Origin: Nitrobacter winogradskyi Nb-255
GTDB lineage: Bacteria; Pseudomonadota; Alphaproteobacteria; Rhizobiales; Xanthobacteraceae
Direction of reading: 5' to 3'
DNA: 64,000 nucleotides
Assembly (NCBI RefSeq): GCF_000012725.1
Contig: NC_007406.1
Span: 2,136,001-2,200,000 of the forward strand
In this document: positions 9,887 through 18,893 of the stretch, one piece after another
Layout of the letters: the number at the start of each line of letters is the position of its first letter
How positions within the stretch are numbered: position 1 is the stretch's first letter
Made by a program: the position numbers and the translations under genes
Notes under the pieces: generated by a model
What the model was told of the DNA's origin: nothing
Databases searched by the model: none
What the model saw: only the letters and a program-made list of their open reading frames with translations

Positions 9887-10877
9887 TCAGGCGCGACCAG
9901 TTCGACGGTGACAGCGCGCGGAGTTTGGCGACGTTCTGCTGGTCTTGGCGCTCGGGTGGGAGGGCGATCGAGATGACATCGCTCGGACGCAGCTGCCGGA
10001 TGTCGAGCTTGATACCGCCGGCCGTGAAGGAGCCGTAGAACGCGCTGGGGGCGGCCCGGGCGGTGAAGACAACCAGTTTGTCCTGGAGATGTGGAACATC
10101 GCACAAACCGGGACGGCCTTTGTCATCCGGCCAAAAATACTCTCCATCCGGATCAAATATGATCGTGCCGACAGGTTCCTCGCGATCTCCGCGCTTCTTG
10201 ACCGTCGGCGTCGTCTCATAGAGCTTGCTGAACAGCAGCTTGTTCAGGTTTGATTTGCCAAACCCGGCCCGCGCAAAGACAAAGCTGCGGCGGGCCACCA
10301 GGCTCGATACCGGAAAGCGAACCATGATCTCGGGCGATTCGACGCGCATCCAGGACTGGATCTGCGTCGCACGACTGCCTTGGGCATAGATGTATTCGCC
10401 AAGAGCGAAGTGACCGATCTCGGCACCCTCAATGTTGTGCCCGCAGATTTCTTTCAAGACCTCCCCAGAGGGAAATGCCACTGCGCTGCCAACATGTGGT
10501 AGGCGGCGGTGGGAAGGCACGAAGGTGAGACTGTTGCTGCTGTTGTTCCGAAGGACGCCGAGGACGCGGATGTTGACACGGTATTTTAGATACTGTTCGC
10601 GGAGGTCCTCCGGAATTGGGCGTTGTTCTTGGACAGCGCGGATATTGAACTCTTCGCCGCTGCCGAAGGAGAGTTTACCTTCGGAGGAGAACGATGCGAT
10701 GCGTCCCAAAACAGCTTCGTCGGGGGTCTCGAGTTGCACCAGCACGAAATGCCCGTGCATGGGAATGCGCTGAAAGTCGTTCCGGTAAGGCAGTGCCAGG
10801 TCGGCATGGAATTCCATTCCTCCTTCGCGAAAGCCGCGGAAGATGCCGACCACTTGTTGTCTGGGGAAAAGCTCCAT
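9846..10877 (-). pseudogene. HerA-type ATPase, C-terminally truncated
   Basis: A 343-codon frame with the N-terminal HAS-barrel-like region (RIASFSSEGKL), a Walker A motif ARAGFGKSN and a Walker B-like IIFDPDGEYF; these mark the HerA/DUF87 DNA-translocase family. Bacterial HerA proteins of this kind are usually 500-600 residues with a second RecA half holding the sensor and arginine-finger motifs. Here the homology ends near ERQDQQNVAKLRA and the frame runs out of context into methyltransferase sequence, so a deletion has joined two genes. It starts 12 bp after the NurA-like gene with a good GAGGA ribosome site. Probably nonfunctional as a translocase. Confidence 0.75.
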
Positions 10878-10889
10878 ACCGTCCTCTGC

Positions 10890-12032
10890 CTATTCGTATC
10901 TGCGAGATGCAGGGTCGGCATCTTGAAGCCGAAACACGTCAAGCGCGGGAGCTTCCGTCCCGAGCGTGGTACGCAAACCGCTGAAGATCATGTCCTGGAG
11001 AATGTCCATATCGAAATCGACAAGGGCCGCATTTTCGTGCGCCTTCTGTAGCGATCTCGGGTAGAGAGGTACGGGGAAGCCTTCGACGGCATCGTTGAGC
11101 AAATAGCCAAAGATCGTGGCGTGATCCGTCGATTGGGACAGGAAGATGTCGATCGGCCAGACAGGATCTCTCGGCCCACTGCCGAACTTGACGAAGAACA
11201 TTTTGCCGCCGACGAACTTGTTGATCTCGCCACCTTCTGTGACGCTGTCATCGCCACGAGCATATTCGGACCACAGGTAGGCCTTCTCCTCGAGTTCCCG
11301 CGGAATCTCGACGTAGCAAGGAAAAGGGGATCGCATGACGCCTTCGAGGGCCATCGACAAGCGGTAGCGAGAGAGGACTTTGCTGTGCTTTGCGACGCCG
11401 ACGAGGTAGACACGGCGTCGATTGGACTTGAGGTGACGATCGATGCCTTCCTGAATTCCCTCGCGGTAGCGTTGGAACAGGTCCTTCGCGAATACCTTGC
11501 TGCGCAGGAAGCCATCAAAGACGATCAGCGTATCGGTCGCGAAATCCTTCTCGCGAACAATCGCAAACAGGATCGCCCACTCGACCAGCTCACGATAGAC
11601 TTGGACCCAGCTCGGAGAGTTCGGCCGACCGCTGTCGTCAGGACGGATCATGTGACTGAGTTTGGAGAGCTCCTCGACGCCGAGGTATTGCATCATGCGT
11701 CCGAGCGCCGTTGGACGTTCGGGATCAGAAAATTGTCGAGCTGAAAGGGCCGACACGCTCATTGTCGGCGAAACGGCTTCCAGGCAATACTCGTTGTTGC
11801 TGCTGTCGACGACGCGTACAAGCTGAACCAGAAACGGATCGAAGCGCAGCTGATTGTTGCCGCCATCGGCGGCAACCAGCGAGATCGAAGTTGCCGATCG
11901 CGGCGAAATCCGTCGCGTCTGAGACACCAAGGGGCGAACCTCGGCACGCAGCTGAGTGAGGACCGCTTGGTCCTCTTTGATCTGGCGCGCGATCTCGTCT
12001 CGCAGCGCCGTTTGGCTTGCCGGTTCAAGCAT
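10890..12032 (-). CDS. NurA-domain nuclease
   Basis: A nuclease-like protein of about 380 residues. The NurA hallmarks are visible: an N-terminal metal-binding Asp in SLVAADGGNNQLRF, a second acidic cluster in TLIVFDGFLRSK, and VGVAKHSKVL downstream. NurA works with the HerA translocase to resect or destroy DNA; the next gene is a broken herA, so the pair was once complete. The start is uncertain: ATG at 12032 is used because a GGAG-rich stretch precedes it, but 12074 and 12158 are in frame, the latter overlapping the PIN gene. In bacteria such HerA-NurA pairs beside methylases usually belong to anti-phage loci (inference). Confidence 0.78.
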   Translation of the reverse strand: MLEPASQTALRDEIARQIKEDQAVLTQLRAEVRPLVSQTRRISPRSATSISLVAADGGNNQLRFDPFLVQLVRVVDSSNNEYCLEAVSPTMSVSALSARQFSDPERPTALGRMMQYLGVEELSKLSHMIRPDDSGRPNSPSWVQVYRELVEWAILFAIVREKDFATDTLIVFDGFLRSKVFAKDLFQRYREGIQEGIDRHLKSNRRRVYLVGVAKHSKVLSRYRLSMALEGVMRSPFPCYVEIPRELEEKAYLWSEYARGDDSVTEGGEINKFVGGKMFFVKFGSGPRDPVWPIDIFLSQSTDHATIFGYLLNDAVEGFPVPLYPRSLQKAHENAALVDFDMDILQDMIFSGLRTTLGTEAPALDVFRLQDADPASRRYE

Positions 12033-12100
12033 GCTCCACCACTCTCCCGACCCCCGTCCATCGCTGCCGAACATAATATTGAGATTGTTCAAGTAAAATA

Positions 12101-12619
12101 CTAACAAACCTCCGAGAATGAGCCGATTTTCAGTTTGAAACGATGGTTTTTGCTCCAATCGTTTAGGATGACGTCAGCCGCACCAACGGTGATGAGCCCA
12201 GCTTGAATGAGCTGGACCATCAGGTCTTGTGTACGAATGATCGTCAGCGCCGTGCCAATCATACCCGCTTCCTGGACGGCCCGACGAATGGCCCGGGAGT
12301 CGTCCATGGCCAGCGAGTAGCCGCGGTTGAGTGCCACGGAGATGGCTGAGCGCTCGCCCGCGCCCAGGCGTCCCTTTGCGGACAGGCGCGCAAACATGTC
12401 CAGCTCCGCGGGGTCGTCAATGCGGTGCTGCGCCACGTAACCGACTGTCAGCGCGGCCTGGAAACACGCCTGCTGCTGAGGATAGGAACTGGTGATCTCC
12501 TCCGCCACGTGATCCGTGACGATGAATGGATTGGGATGCGCGCCGATCAGATCCATCCGGTCGACGCGCAGGAAATTGACGAGCACGGATGTATCGGCGA
12601 TGACGATTCCCGTCCCCAT
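12101..12619 (-). CDS. PIN-domain-like protein, probable toxin or nuclease
   Basis: A 172-residue protein with PIN-fold features: the N-terminal ADTSVLVNFL strand with an acidic residue, a central GERSAISVAL segment carrying the conserved Glu, and AMDDSRAIR with two further acidic residues. PIN proteins are metal-dependent RNases often used as toxins. The gene lies 15 bp after the XRE-ImmA/IrrE gene, so the pair may form a toxin-antitoxin-like or regulatory unit. The length is slightly above the usual 130-150 residues for VapC, and it is closer to the DUF3368-type proteins. It is intact. Confidence 0.78.
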   Translation of the reverse strand: MGTGIVIADTSVLVNFLRVDRMDLIGAHPNPFIVTDHVAEEITSSYPQQQACFQAALTVGYVAQHRIDDPAELDMFARLSAKGRLGAGERSAISVALNRGYSLAMDDSRAIRRAVQEAGMIGTALTIIRTQDLMVQLIQAGLITVGAADVILNDWSKNHRFKLKIGSFSEVC

Positions 12620-12634
12620 GACGCCCCCTCGCCG

Positions 12635-13867
12635 TCAATCCGCCCGCGTCGCATCGGCGAGTTCGATGAGTTCAGAGCCGTCGATTGCAAGTTTCCGCGC
12701 CAGTTCGAGAAGGCGTCCGCGCGAAATTTCTTCCTGACGATAGGCCTCGACGCTGAGCCGCATCAGTTGGCTGCGCAATTCCGGTTCGGGCGGTGGCGGG
12801 ACGTCGCCTTCATCGAGAAGATCAAGAAAACCGAGGAGGCGGATCGCTCGACGAGCCGTGTCCTTGCGCGCCATCAGAGCGTCGGTGTCCGGCCCGCCGA
12901 TGTGGTTGAGGCTCTTGAGGCGCCAGACCATCGCCTCGTAACTGACGCCGAAATGGCGCGCCAGCGTGGCAGCATCCTGATAGGTGATTGCCTGTGAACC
13001 GGGACGGGCACGGATTTCGGCTTCGAGACCAGTATTGCCGGCCACATCGAAGATGATCTGCGTAAGTCGGCTCGGCTGCCCCTTGTCAAGCTGCCGCAGA
13101 GCATCTGCGACTCCGTCGGGCGGCATGAGAAACGCAGCGGCGAAGGCGTTTGCTCGTTTCTCAACCAACTCCGAGGCGTTTTCTCGCCGCGTCGTCGTAA
13201 CCGTTACTACGCGGTCGAAGAGCGCATGGGCGTATTCATGCGCATAGGAAAATCGCCGCCGCACCGGCCAATGGCCCGCGTTGACCAGGATGGAGGGGCC
13301 GATCGCGGCATGGTTGATGAAGAGGCCGGACATGCCGTCCGGCAGATCGGTCGCGGCCGTCCAAATCCCTTGTTCGCTGATCAGCGCGGCCATATTGACG
13401 ATGGGCGCAGCCCCCAGGTCCAGGCGCCGCCGCTCTTCAAGCGCCGCATCTTCGCCCTGGCGAATGGCGTCGCCCACCGAGAAGAGCTTTGCAGCGTAGT
13501 CAGGGATGCTGAGTTCGACAGTTCGACCGAGCAGGGCGCGCAGACCTGCGCCCTCCTGATAGAGATCGAGGATGCGCCGCACTTCCCCGTCAAGGTGGGG
13601 CGAGCCCGCCATCTCAGGCAATGCGCGGTGTAGAACGATGGAAAGATCCTCCGCCTCCTCATGCATGGATAAGAAGAACGTCGCTTGTTGGCCATAGAGA
13701 TCCGCAAGCCTCGTCAGCTCCAGCGTCGATACCGACCGGGTTCCGGATTCCATGTTGGTGACAGCCGTCCGCGGAAGGCCGAGAGCCTCCGCCACGGCCT
13801 GCTGGCTCAAGCCGCGGCGCTCGCGCGCGGCCCGCAGCCGATCCCCAAGCTGTGCGGCGTCGATCAT
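12635..13867 (-). CDS. XRE-family HTH plus ImmA/IrrE metallopeptidase domain protein
   Basis: About 410 residues. Residues 1-60 form an XRE helix-turn-helix (LGDRLRAARERRGLSQ, GLPRTAVTNMESG). The central part is an ImmA/IrrE-type zinc peptidase with the HEYAHALF motif (HExxH) and the downstream EKRANAFAAAFLMP segment that supplies the third ligand. Such proteins sense DNA damage or phage and relieve repression by proteolysis. The ATG at 13867 is preferred because AAAGGG lies nine bases upstream; 13885 is the alternative. It heads the minus-strand operon with PIN, NurA and HerA genes and is divergent from the two unknown genes starting at 14052, which it may control. Confidence 0.9.
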   Translation of the reverse strand: MIDAAQLGDRLRAARERRGLSQQAVAEALGLPRTAVTNMESGTRSVSTLELTRLADLYGQQATFFLSMHEEAEDLSIVLHRALPEMAGSPHLDGEVRRILDLYQEGAGLRALLGRTVELSIPDYAAKLFSVGDAIRQGEDAALEERRRLDLGAAPIVNMAALISEQGIWTAATDLPDGMSGLFINHAAIGPSILVNAGHWPVRRRFSYAHEYAHALFDRVVTVTTTRRENASELVEKRANAFAAAFLMPPDGVADALRQLDKGQPSRLTQIIFDVAGNTGLEAEIRARPGSQAITYQDAATLARHFGVSYEAMVWRLKSLNHIGGPDTDALMARKDTARRAIRLLGFLDLLDEGDVPPPPEPELRSQLMRLSVEAYRQEEISRGRLLELARKLAIDGSELIELADATRAD

Positions 13868-14051
13868 CGTTTTCTGCCCTTTCATGACGAATCCGTTTGG
13901 GCCGACAGCGAAGGCCGGAAGGCGGATCCTGAACGATCATGGCAGATCGGACAGAAAATGTCAATTTCGTACTTGTAAGAATGATATTCGGACAGGTAGT
14001 ATCGGTTGAAATCACACTCGTGTGCTCACCAAACAGATGGAGCGGATGCCG
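13868..14051. promoter_or_regulatory. Divergent promoter region of the XRE-ImmA and unknown-gene operons
   Basis: Intergenic stretch between head-to-head operons. It includes an AT-richer segment around 13960-13995 and a short inverted repeat CACAC-TC-GTGTG at 14013-14024, a candidate operator for the neighbouring XRE protein. No promoter boxes can be fixed with confidence. Confidence 0.35.
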
Positions 14052-15239
14052 ATGGCCTCAGTGACGAGTTTCATCCGCAACATGCCTGCCTCGTCGCTGC
14101 AGGCCTATTTCCACCACACCGGCATCGAGCTTCCGACCGAGGTTGATTGGGAGGCGCCCGAGCCGGAAGTCGCCCGCGTCACCTTGCGGGCCGTCGACGA
14201 ATTGGACGACGAAGCCCGCGCCCGCATCGTGAATGACGCCGAGCGTGTGAGCGCCTTGGCCGATGATGCGGGCCAGACCGCACTCTACAGCGTGATCGAC
14301 GACCGCACGGTGCTCGATGATCTGGCAAATGGCCATGCGCGTTCGCTCTGGATGTTCCTGAACGAACCGATTCGGTTCCGCCATGCCGAAGAGGTCCGCT
14401 ACACCGATGAGCGGCGCCGTGGTCGGAGCTGGGACGGGTTCATCGGCGAGCCGAATCTCGATCTACGCCGGGACGAGGAATCCATCGATGCCTTCAAGGT
14501 GGCGCTGCGCGAACGGTTCGCTTCCAACAACATCCACATCGACATCTTCGGGCGCTACCGGCCGACCTTCGACGGCGAGGATTGCGAGCTTGTCCAGATC
14601 GCAATCTACCGCGAGGGCCTGCTGGATGATTTCCTGGCGTTCGATGACGCGGGGACGCTCGTCCGCCGCGCCCGCCGTCCCGTGTTTGAAGCGGCCATGA
14701 CCTACGAGCCGGCGACCGGGGTCATCGAGGTGGTCGCCAACGACCGCGAGAGCCGTGAGGAGATGGTGCGCTTCATGGCGCGGGACCTGCTCGGAATCGA
14801 GTTCCAGAGTGAAAAGGTTCCGTTCCGCAATTACGACCTCGATGTTCTCCTACACCCTTTCGACTTCCCGACGGAGCCGGAAGACGGGGTCGAATCCGTC
14901 GAGGTCAAGCAGCTGCGGCTGATGCCCATCGACAATGTCGGCGAGCGCGTCACCCTGGAATGCCTGCGGAAGACCGACCGCACCATCTGGAGCATGTCGG
15001 CAGAGCGGTTCGGCGCCAACGATCCCCTAGCCGGCGGATGGGTGGCGACGCAGGCCAAACTCTCCATCAAGTTCCAGCCCAAAGGCGATGCCAAACGCGG
15101 TCGGACGCTGCCGTTGACGATCACGATGCCGCATGGCTGCAATCTCAAGGACCAGACCGAAGAGGAGCAGCTGATCGGCGAAAAGTATCTCCGGCGCTGG
15201 GGCATTCTTTCCGGGGCTGACGGTGCCGTCGTCGATTGA
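14052..15239 (+). CDS. Unknown protein, first gene of two-gene unit
   Basis: A 395-residue acidic, soluble protein that I do not recognise. There are no membrane segments or signal peptide. A mostly helical N-terminal 80 residues precede a region with WMFLNEPIRFRHAEE. A middle segment (NNIHIDIFGRYRP, ELVQIAIYREG) looks like a beta-rich domain, and the C-terminal half alternates strands (VEVKQLRLMPI, KLSIKFQPKG). ATG at 14052 follows GGAG by nine bases; GTG 14022 and ATG 14046 are in frame. The stop lies inside the next gene (17-bp overlap), so the two are co-translated. The position opposite XRE-ImmA/PIN/NurA/HerA suggests defence or stress response. Confidence 0.8.
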   Translation: MASVTSFIRNMPASSLQAYFHHTGIELPTEVDWEAPEPEVARVTLRAVDELDDEARARIVNDAERVSALADDAGQTALYSVIDDRTVLDDLANGHARSLWMFLNEPIRFRHAEEVRYTDERRRGRSWDGFIGEPNLDLRRDEESIDAFKVALRERFASNNIHIDIFGRYRPTFDGEDCELVQIAIYREGLLDDFLAFDDAGTLVRRARRPVFEAAMTYEPATGVIEVVANDRESREEMVRFMARDLLGIEFQSEKVPFRNYDLDVLLHPFDFPTEPEDGVESVEVKQLRLMPIDNVGERVTLECLRKTDRTIWSMSAERFGANDPLAGGWVATQAKLSIKFQPKGDAKRGRTLPLTITMPHGCNLKDQTEEEQLIGEKYLRRWGILSGADGAVVD

Positions 15240-16161
15240 TCGGAAGGCGGCAGACCTGTTGCTGTCTGTGATCGAGACGCCGGATGCGGCCATCAGAGGC
15301 TCGGTCCTCGACGGCTACTATGGGCGAGTCGCGCCGGCGCTTAAGGAGGCTGGGATCCTTCAGCCGAAAGATCATCTGCGGGCAGCCGTTTCGCTCGCCG
15401 ATCACGAGGACGAGCCCATCAATCTGACCTGGTCGCCTGAGCATCGGGCCTACGGGTATTTCAGCCCGACAGCTGGGTGGGTGAGTGTTCCCGGTGATCA
15501 GTTGGCGACGTTCCGCGTCAACTTCAGCAGGCTTCTCGACCAGCTGGTGGAGCGGCTGGATCTATCGCCGCGATCTGCCCCGGTCGAACTCGTGCCCGAT
15601 CTTCTGTGGGAGGTCGGTGACGCACGACTGCCAGGACGCAGCAAACGTACTCCCGTATGGATTGGCCGTCGGCTCGGCGATCCAGCGATATGGAAACGTT
15701 TCATCGATACAGCCCGCAAGCGTCCGGCCCCCGGCTTGCGAATCGTCCTGAGCTTCACGCCTGGCAATTGCCTGCCGACTGACGTGCACCTCGGTCATAC
15801 GCTGATTGCCGTTCGAGATGTCGCCGATCACTACGGTCTTGCTGTCGTTCCCGATCTATTAGCCGCCCGTGTCGCGGCTGGCTCACAGCTGAACGACGAC
15901 CCGATCACCATGGCGGCCGACGGCGCGTCCCTCACCGTTCGGGGAACACGATATGCATTCTCTGGATCGAAACAGCGCGCAATCATCCGGCAGCTGTATG
16001 ACGCTTGGAAATCGGGACATCCGGAACTTTTAACCGCCGAGGTTCTGGAGAGCGCCGGATTCAGCACCAGCGTCAACACGCTCGGGAAGGCTTTCTCCGG
16101 AAGATCTGACTGGCGTGAATTCCTCAACGAGGAGCATGGTCGCTGTTGGATGTTCCTCTGA
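15223..16161 (+). CDS. Unknown protein with C-terminal winged-helix-like region
   Basis: A 312-residue protein starting at a GTG inside the end of the preceding gene. No family is recognised. The N-terminal half contains LTWSPEHRAYGYFSP and a helix LLDQLVERLDL, then WIGRRLGDP. The last 65 residues (RAIIRQLYDAWKSG, TAEVLESAGF, LGKAFSGRSDW) have the spacing of a winged helix that would bind DNA or a partner protein. The tight coupling says it acts with the 395-residue protein. A strong intrinsic terminator follows 24 bp after the stop, so the operon is just these two genes. Confidence 0.8.
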   Translation: MPSSIDRKAADLLLSVIETPDAAIRGSVLDGYYGRVAPALKEAGILQPKDHLRAAVSLADHEDEPINLTWSPEHRAYGYFSPTAGWVSVPGDQLATFRVNFSRLLDQLVERLDLSPRSAPVELVPDLLWEVGDARLPGRSKRTPVWIGRRLGDPAIWKRFIDTARKRPAPGLRIVLSFTPGNCLPTDVHLGHTLIAVRDVADHYGLAVVPDLLAARVAAGSQLNDDPITMAADGASLTVRGTRYAFSGSKQRAIIRQLYDAWKSGHPELLTAEVLESAGFSTSVNTLGKAFSGRSDWREFLNEEHGRCWMFL

Positions 16162-16185
16162 AGTCCTGAATTTCTTCAACGACCG

Positions 16186-16210
16186 GCCGCCCGATGGGAC
16201 GGCTTTTTTT
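16186..16210 (+). terminator. Rho-independent terminator
   Basis: GC-rich hairpin (GCCGCCC paired with GGGACGGC across a GAT loop, one bulged A) directly followed by seven T residues. It closes the two-gene unknown operon. Confidence 0.85.
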
Positions 16211-16328
16211 GTTTCTGACGCCGATTTAACGACTCCTACCTTGAGCCCTACCTGGCTCCTCCCCGGTTCCTACCCGCCCGCACGCCATCCTCTCCGCAGG
16301 TTTTCGACCAAAACCGAAGGAGAAACAG

Positions 16329-16538
16329 ATGGCTACGAAACACCTCAACCAGATCGACCTGGCTGCGCGCTGGAACATCAGCCACCGCACGCTTGAGCGC
16401 TGGCGCTGGACGGGCGAAGGCCCGCGCTTCGTCAAACTCGGCGGTCGCGTCGTGTATCGCCTCGAAGACGTCGAGGAGTACGAGCGCGAGCAGATCCGCG
16501 CGAGCACCGCCGACATCCCCACCAAGCCTGCGGCGTGA
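16329..16538 (+). CDS. Small HTH protein (excisionase/AlpA-like)
   Basis: A 69-residue protein of the MerR-like helix-turn-helix class: QIDLAARWNISHRTLERW forms the DNA-binding part, followed by KLGGRVVYRLEDVEEYE, the wing typical of AlpA/excisionase proteins. AAGGAG lies before the start. It heads a four-gene phage-like run on the plus strand and may be the regulator or excision factor of the mobile element. Confidence 0.85.
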   Translation: MATKHLNQIDLAARWNISHRTLERWRWTGEGPRFVKLGGRVVYRLEDVEEYEREQIRASTADIPTKPAA

Positions 16539-16548
16539 GGGGGCGGTG

Positions 16549-17037
16549 ATGACGATCTCCAACCGCATCTCGCTCGATGAACTCCGGCACATGGCCGTCG
16601 GCGATATCGTCGCTCTGCCCGCCGAGCAGCTCGCCCTCCTGCAGGACGCGGCCGCCGACGCCCTGCGCCGCGCCAGGACCGTCTGCGACTGGCTCGATGG
16701 GGCCGTGGCGCTGAAGTACGGCGATCGTGCCCGCGCAACGCGCCAAGCCGCCGGCAAGGACACCGGGACCATCCGCTTCGATGACGGCGCGGTCACCGTG
16801 ATCGCCGATCTGCCGAAGCGCGTCGACTGGGACCAGGACAAGCTCGCCGCTCTCGTCGAACGCATCCGGGCCGAGGGAGACGACCCCACCGAATACGTCG
16901 ATGTCGCGATCAAGGTGCCCGAGCGCAAGTTCGCGGCCTGGCCGAGCCACATCCGCTCCGCCTTCGAGGACGCGCGCACCGTCCGCACCGGCAAGCCCAG
17001 CTTCCGTCTGTCCCTGAACACCGAGGTGACGTCATGA
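16549..17037 (+). CDS. Phage-type hypothetical protein
   Basis: A 162-residue soluble protein. The N-terminal part has LRHMAVGDIVALPAEQLALLQDAAADAL, and the rest includes VDWDQDKLAALVERI and KFAAWP, a pattern common in phage-derived operons of alphaproteobacteria (next to HTH and AAA genes). The ATG at 16549 lies 11 bp after the HTH gene behind GGGGGCGG. The stop overlaps the next start by four bases. Function is not known; a role in phage recombination or host takeover is only a guess. Confidence 0.72.
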   Translation: MTISNRISLDELRHMAVGDIVALPAEQLALLQDAAADALRRARTVCDWLDGAVALKYGDRARATRQAAGKDTGTIRFDDGAVTVIADLPKRVDWDQDKLAALVERIRAEGDDPTEYVDVAIKVPERKFAAWPSHIRSAFEDARTVRTGKPSFRLSLNTEVTS

Positions 17038-17330
17038 GCATCACGAAGAAGCTCGCGGTGCTCCGCGAGCAGCATTACGGGCTGGACAAGCTGCCCGAGA
17101 CCATCCGGGTGCCGGCCCTTGGCGAGCGTCGCGACGAGACCGTCAAGCCGGTCGGGGCGGCCTCGATCGACGACCTGGCGTTCGCCCTCATCGGGCTGAA
17201 CGAGCGGGCATCGGCGCTCTACCGCGAGATCGACGCGGTACGCACCCTCCACGACGAGGCCCGCAAGGCCGGAGCGCTGGGTGCGGACATCGCGATCGAC
17301 GCCCTGATCGCGGCGAAGGGAGGCAAGTGA
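17034..17330 (+). CDS. Small phage-type hypothetical protein
   Basis: A 98-residue protein, coupled by ATGA to the gene before and by TGATG to the gene after. It is charged and helical (ITKKLAVLREQHYGLDKL; IDDLAFALIGLNERASALYREID). No known domain. Its fixed position before an AAA ATPase gene supports a shared role in the phage-like module. Confidence 0.7.
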   Translation: MSITKKLAVLREQHYGLDKLPETIRVPALGERRDETVKPVGAASIDDLAFALIGLNERASALYREIDAVRTLHDEARKAGALGADIAIDALIAAKGGK

Positions 17331-17839
17331 TGGCTCTCCCGATCATTTCCGCCGATCAGCGGCTCGCCGAGCAACGCGGCGTCAAGGGCACGATCTTCGG
17401 CAAATCCGGGATCGGCAAGACCTCGCTGCTCTGGACGCTCGACCCCGCCACCACACTGTTCATCGATCTGGAGGCGGGAGACCTCGCCATCGAGGGCTGG
17501 TCCGGCGACAGCGTCCGGCCGCGCACCTGGGCCGAATGCCGCGACTTCGCGGTCTTCATCGGCGGCCCCAATCCGGCGCTGCGGGATGACCAGGTCTACA
17601 GTGACGCCCACTACGCCGCGGTGTGCGAGCGCTTCGGCGATCCGGCGGCGCTCGACCGCTACCACACGGTCTTCATCGACTCGATCACCGTCGCCGGGCG
17701 GCTCTGCTTCCAATGGTGCAAGGGGCAGCCCGAGGCGTTCTCGGAGAAGACCGGCAAGCCCGATGTCCGCGGCGCCTACGGTCTGCACGGCCGCGAGATG
17801 ATCGCGTGGCTCACCCATCTCCAGCACACGCGGGCGAAG
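17330..17839 (+). pseudogene. Phage AAA ATPase gene, 3' end lost at IS element
   Basis: N-terminal 170 residues of a RecA/AAA-type nucleotide-binding protein of phages: Walker A IFGKSGIGKTS and a Walker B-like strand HTVFIDSIT are present. The open frame runs into the left inverted repeat of the IS3-family element at 17840 and continues only as meaningless codons to 17968. No remainder of the gene is seen beyond the right end of the element at 19349, so the 3' part was deleted rather than just separated. Confidence 0.8.
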
Positions 17840-17912
17840 TGTCCGTCGTCAGATGAATTGAGACTGTTCCGGGGTCACGGGAACGGAGGTTCTGGCTCAT
17901 CTGGGTTTGAGG

Positions 17913-18893
17913 TTAGGCGGCCTGCAGGTGATGCTGCAAGCGTCTTTGGTGGATGGTCTGGCGTTTGATCCTTTCGCGTTCGGTGAGGATGGTCTGCCCG
18001 CGGCCGAAGTAGACGTCAGCGGGCGTGAGATTATCGATGCTCTCGTGATAGCGGCCGTGATTGTAGTGCTCGACGAAGGCCGCGACCTGCCGTTCAAGGT
18101 CGCCGGGCAGATAGTAGTTTTCCAGCAGGATGCGGTTCTTCAGGGTCTGATGCCAGCGCTCGATCTTGCCCTGCGTCTGGGGATGATACGGCGCGCCGCG
18201 AACGTGTTTCATGCCCTTGCCGTCGAGCCAGGTAGCGAGTTCGGCCGAGATGTATGAGGCGCCGTTGTCGCTCAACAGCCTCGGCCGATGCGCGACCGTG
18301 ATCTGGTCGAGCCCCGATGCCGCCAGAGCCAGATCGAGCGTGGCGGTGACGTCATCCGCCCGCATCGTGGCGCAGAGCTTCCAGGCGACGATGAAGCGGG
18401 AGAAGTCGTCGAGCACGGTCGAGAGATAATACCAGCCCCAACCCGTGATCTTCAGGTAGGTGAAGTCGGTTTGCCAGAGCTGGTTGGGCGCTGTCGTCTT
18501 GTCCTTGAACTCAGACGCCGCCTTGATGACGATATAGGCTGGGCTGGTGATGAGATCATGAGCCTTCAGCAGCCGATATACCGACGCCTCCGAGACAAAG
18601 TAGCGCTTCTCGTCGGTGAAGCGCACCGCCAGCTCGCGCGGGCTCAGCTCCGTTTCGCGCAGCGCCAGCTCGACGATCTCGGCCCGGATTGGGTCAGGAA
18701 TCCGGTTCCAGACACGATCCGGCCGCGAGCGATGATCGGCCAGAGCCTCGATCCCACCGGTGAGATAGCGATCGTACCAGCGATAGAACGTGGCGCGCGG
18801 GATGCCGAGCTTGTCCAGGGTTCGCCGTGCCGGCAGATGCGAGGCCTCGACCAGGCGAATGATCTCGGCCTTTTCGGATGCAGGATACCTCAT
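17913..18893 (-). CDS. IS3-family transposase, OrfB (catalytic DDE part)
   Basis: A 326-residue integrase-core transposase. The N-terminal part has a helix-turn-helix (ARRTLDKLGIPRATFYRWYDRY) and the core shows the DDE residues: WQTDFTYLKI, LLSDNGASYIS and HPQTQGKIERWHQTLKN. Its ATG overlaps the orfA stop (ATGA), so expression may be by translational coupling rather than the usual frameshift. It appears intact. Confidence 0.93.
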   Translation of the reverse strand: MRYPASEKAEIIRLVEASHLPARRTLDKLGIPRATFYRWYDRYLTGGIEALADHRSRPDRVWNRIPDPIRAEIVELALRETELSPRELAVRFTDEKRYFVSEASVYRLLKAHDLITSPAYIVIKAASEFKDKTTAPNQLWQTDFTYLKITGWGWYYLSTVLDDFSRFIVAWKLCATMRADDVTATLDLALAASGLDQITVAHRPRLLSDNGASYISAELATWLDGKGMKHVRGAPYHPQTQGKIERWHQTLKNRILLENYYLPGDLERQVAAFVEHYNHGRYHESIDNLTPADVYFGRGQTILTERERIKRQTIHQRRLQHHLQAA

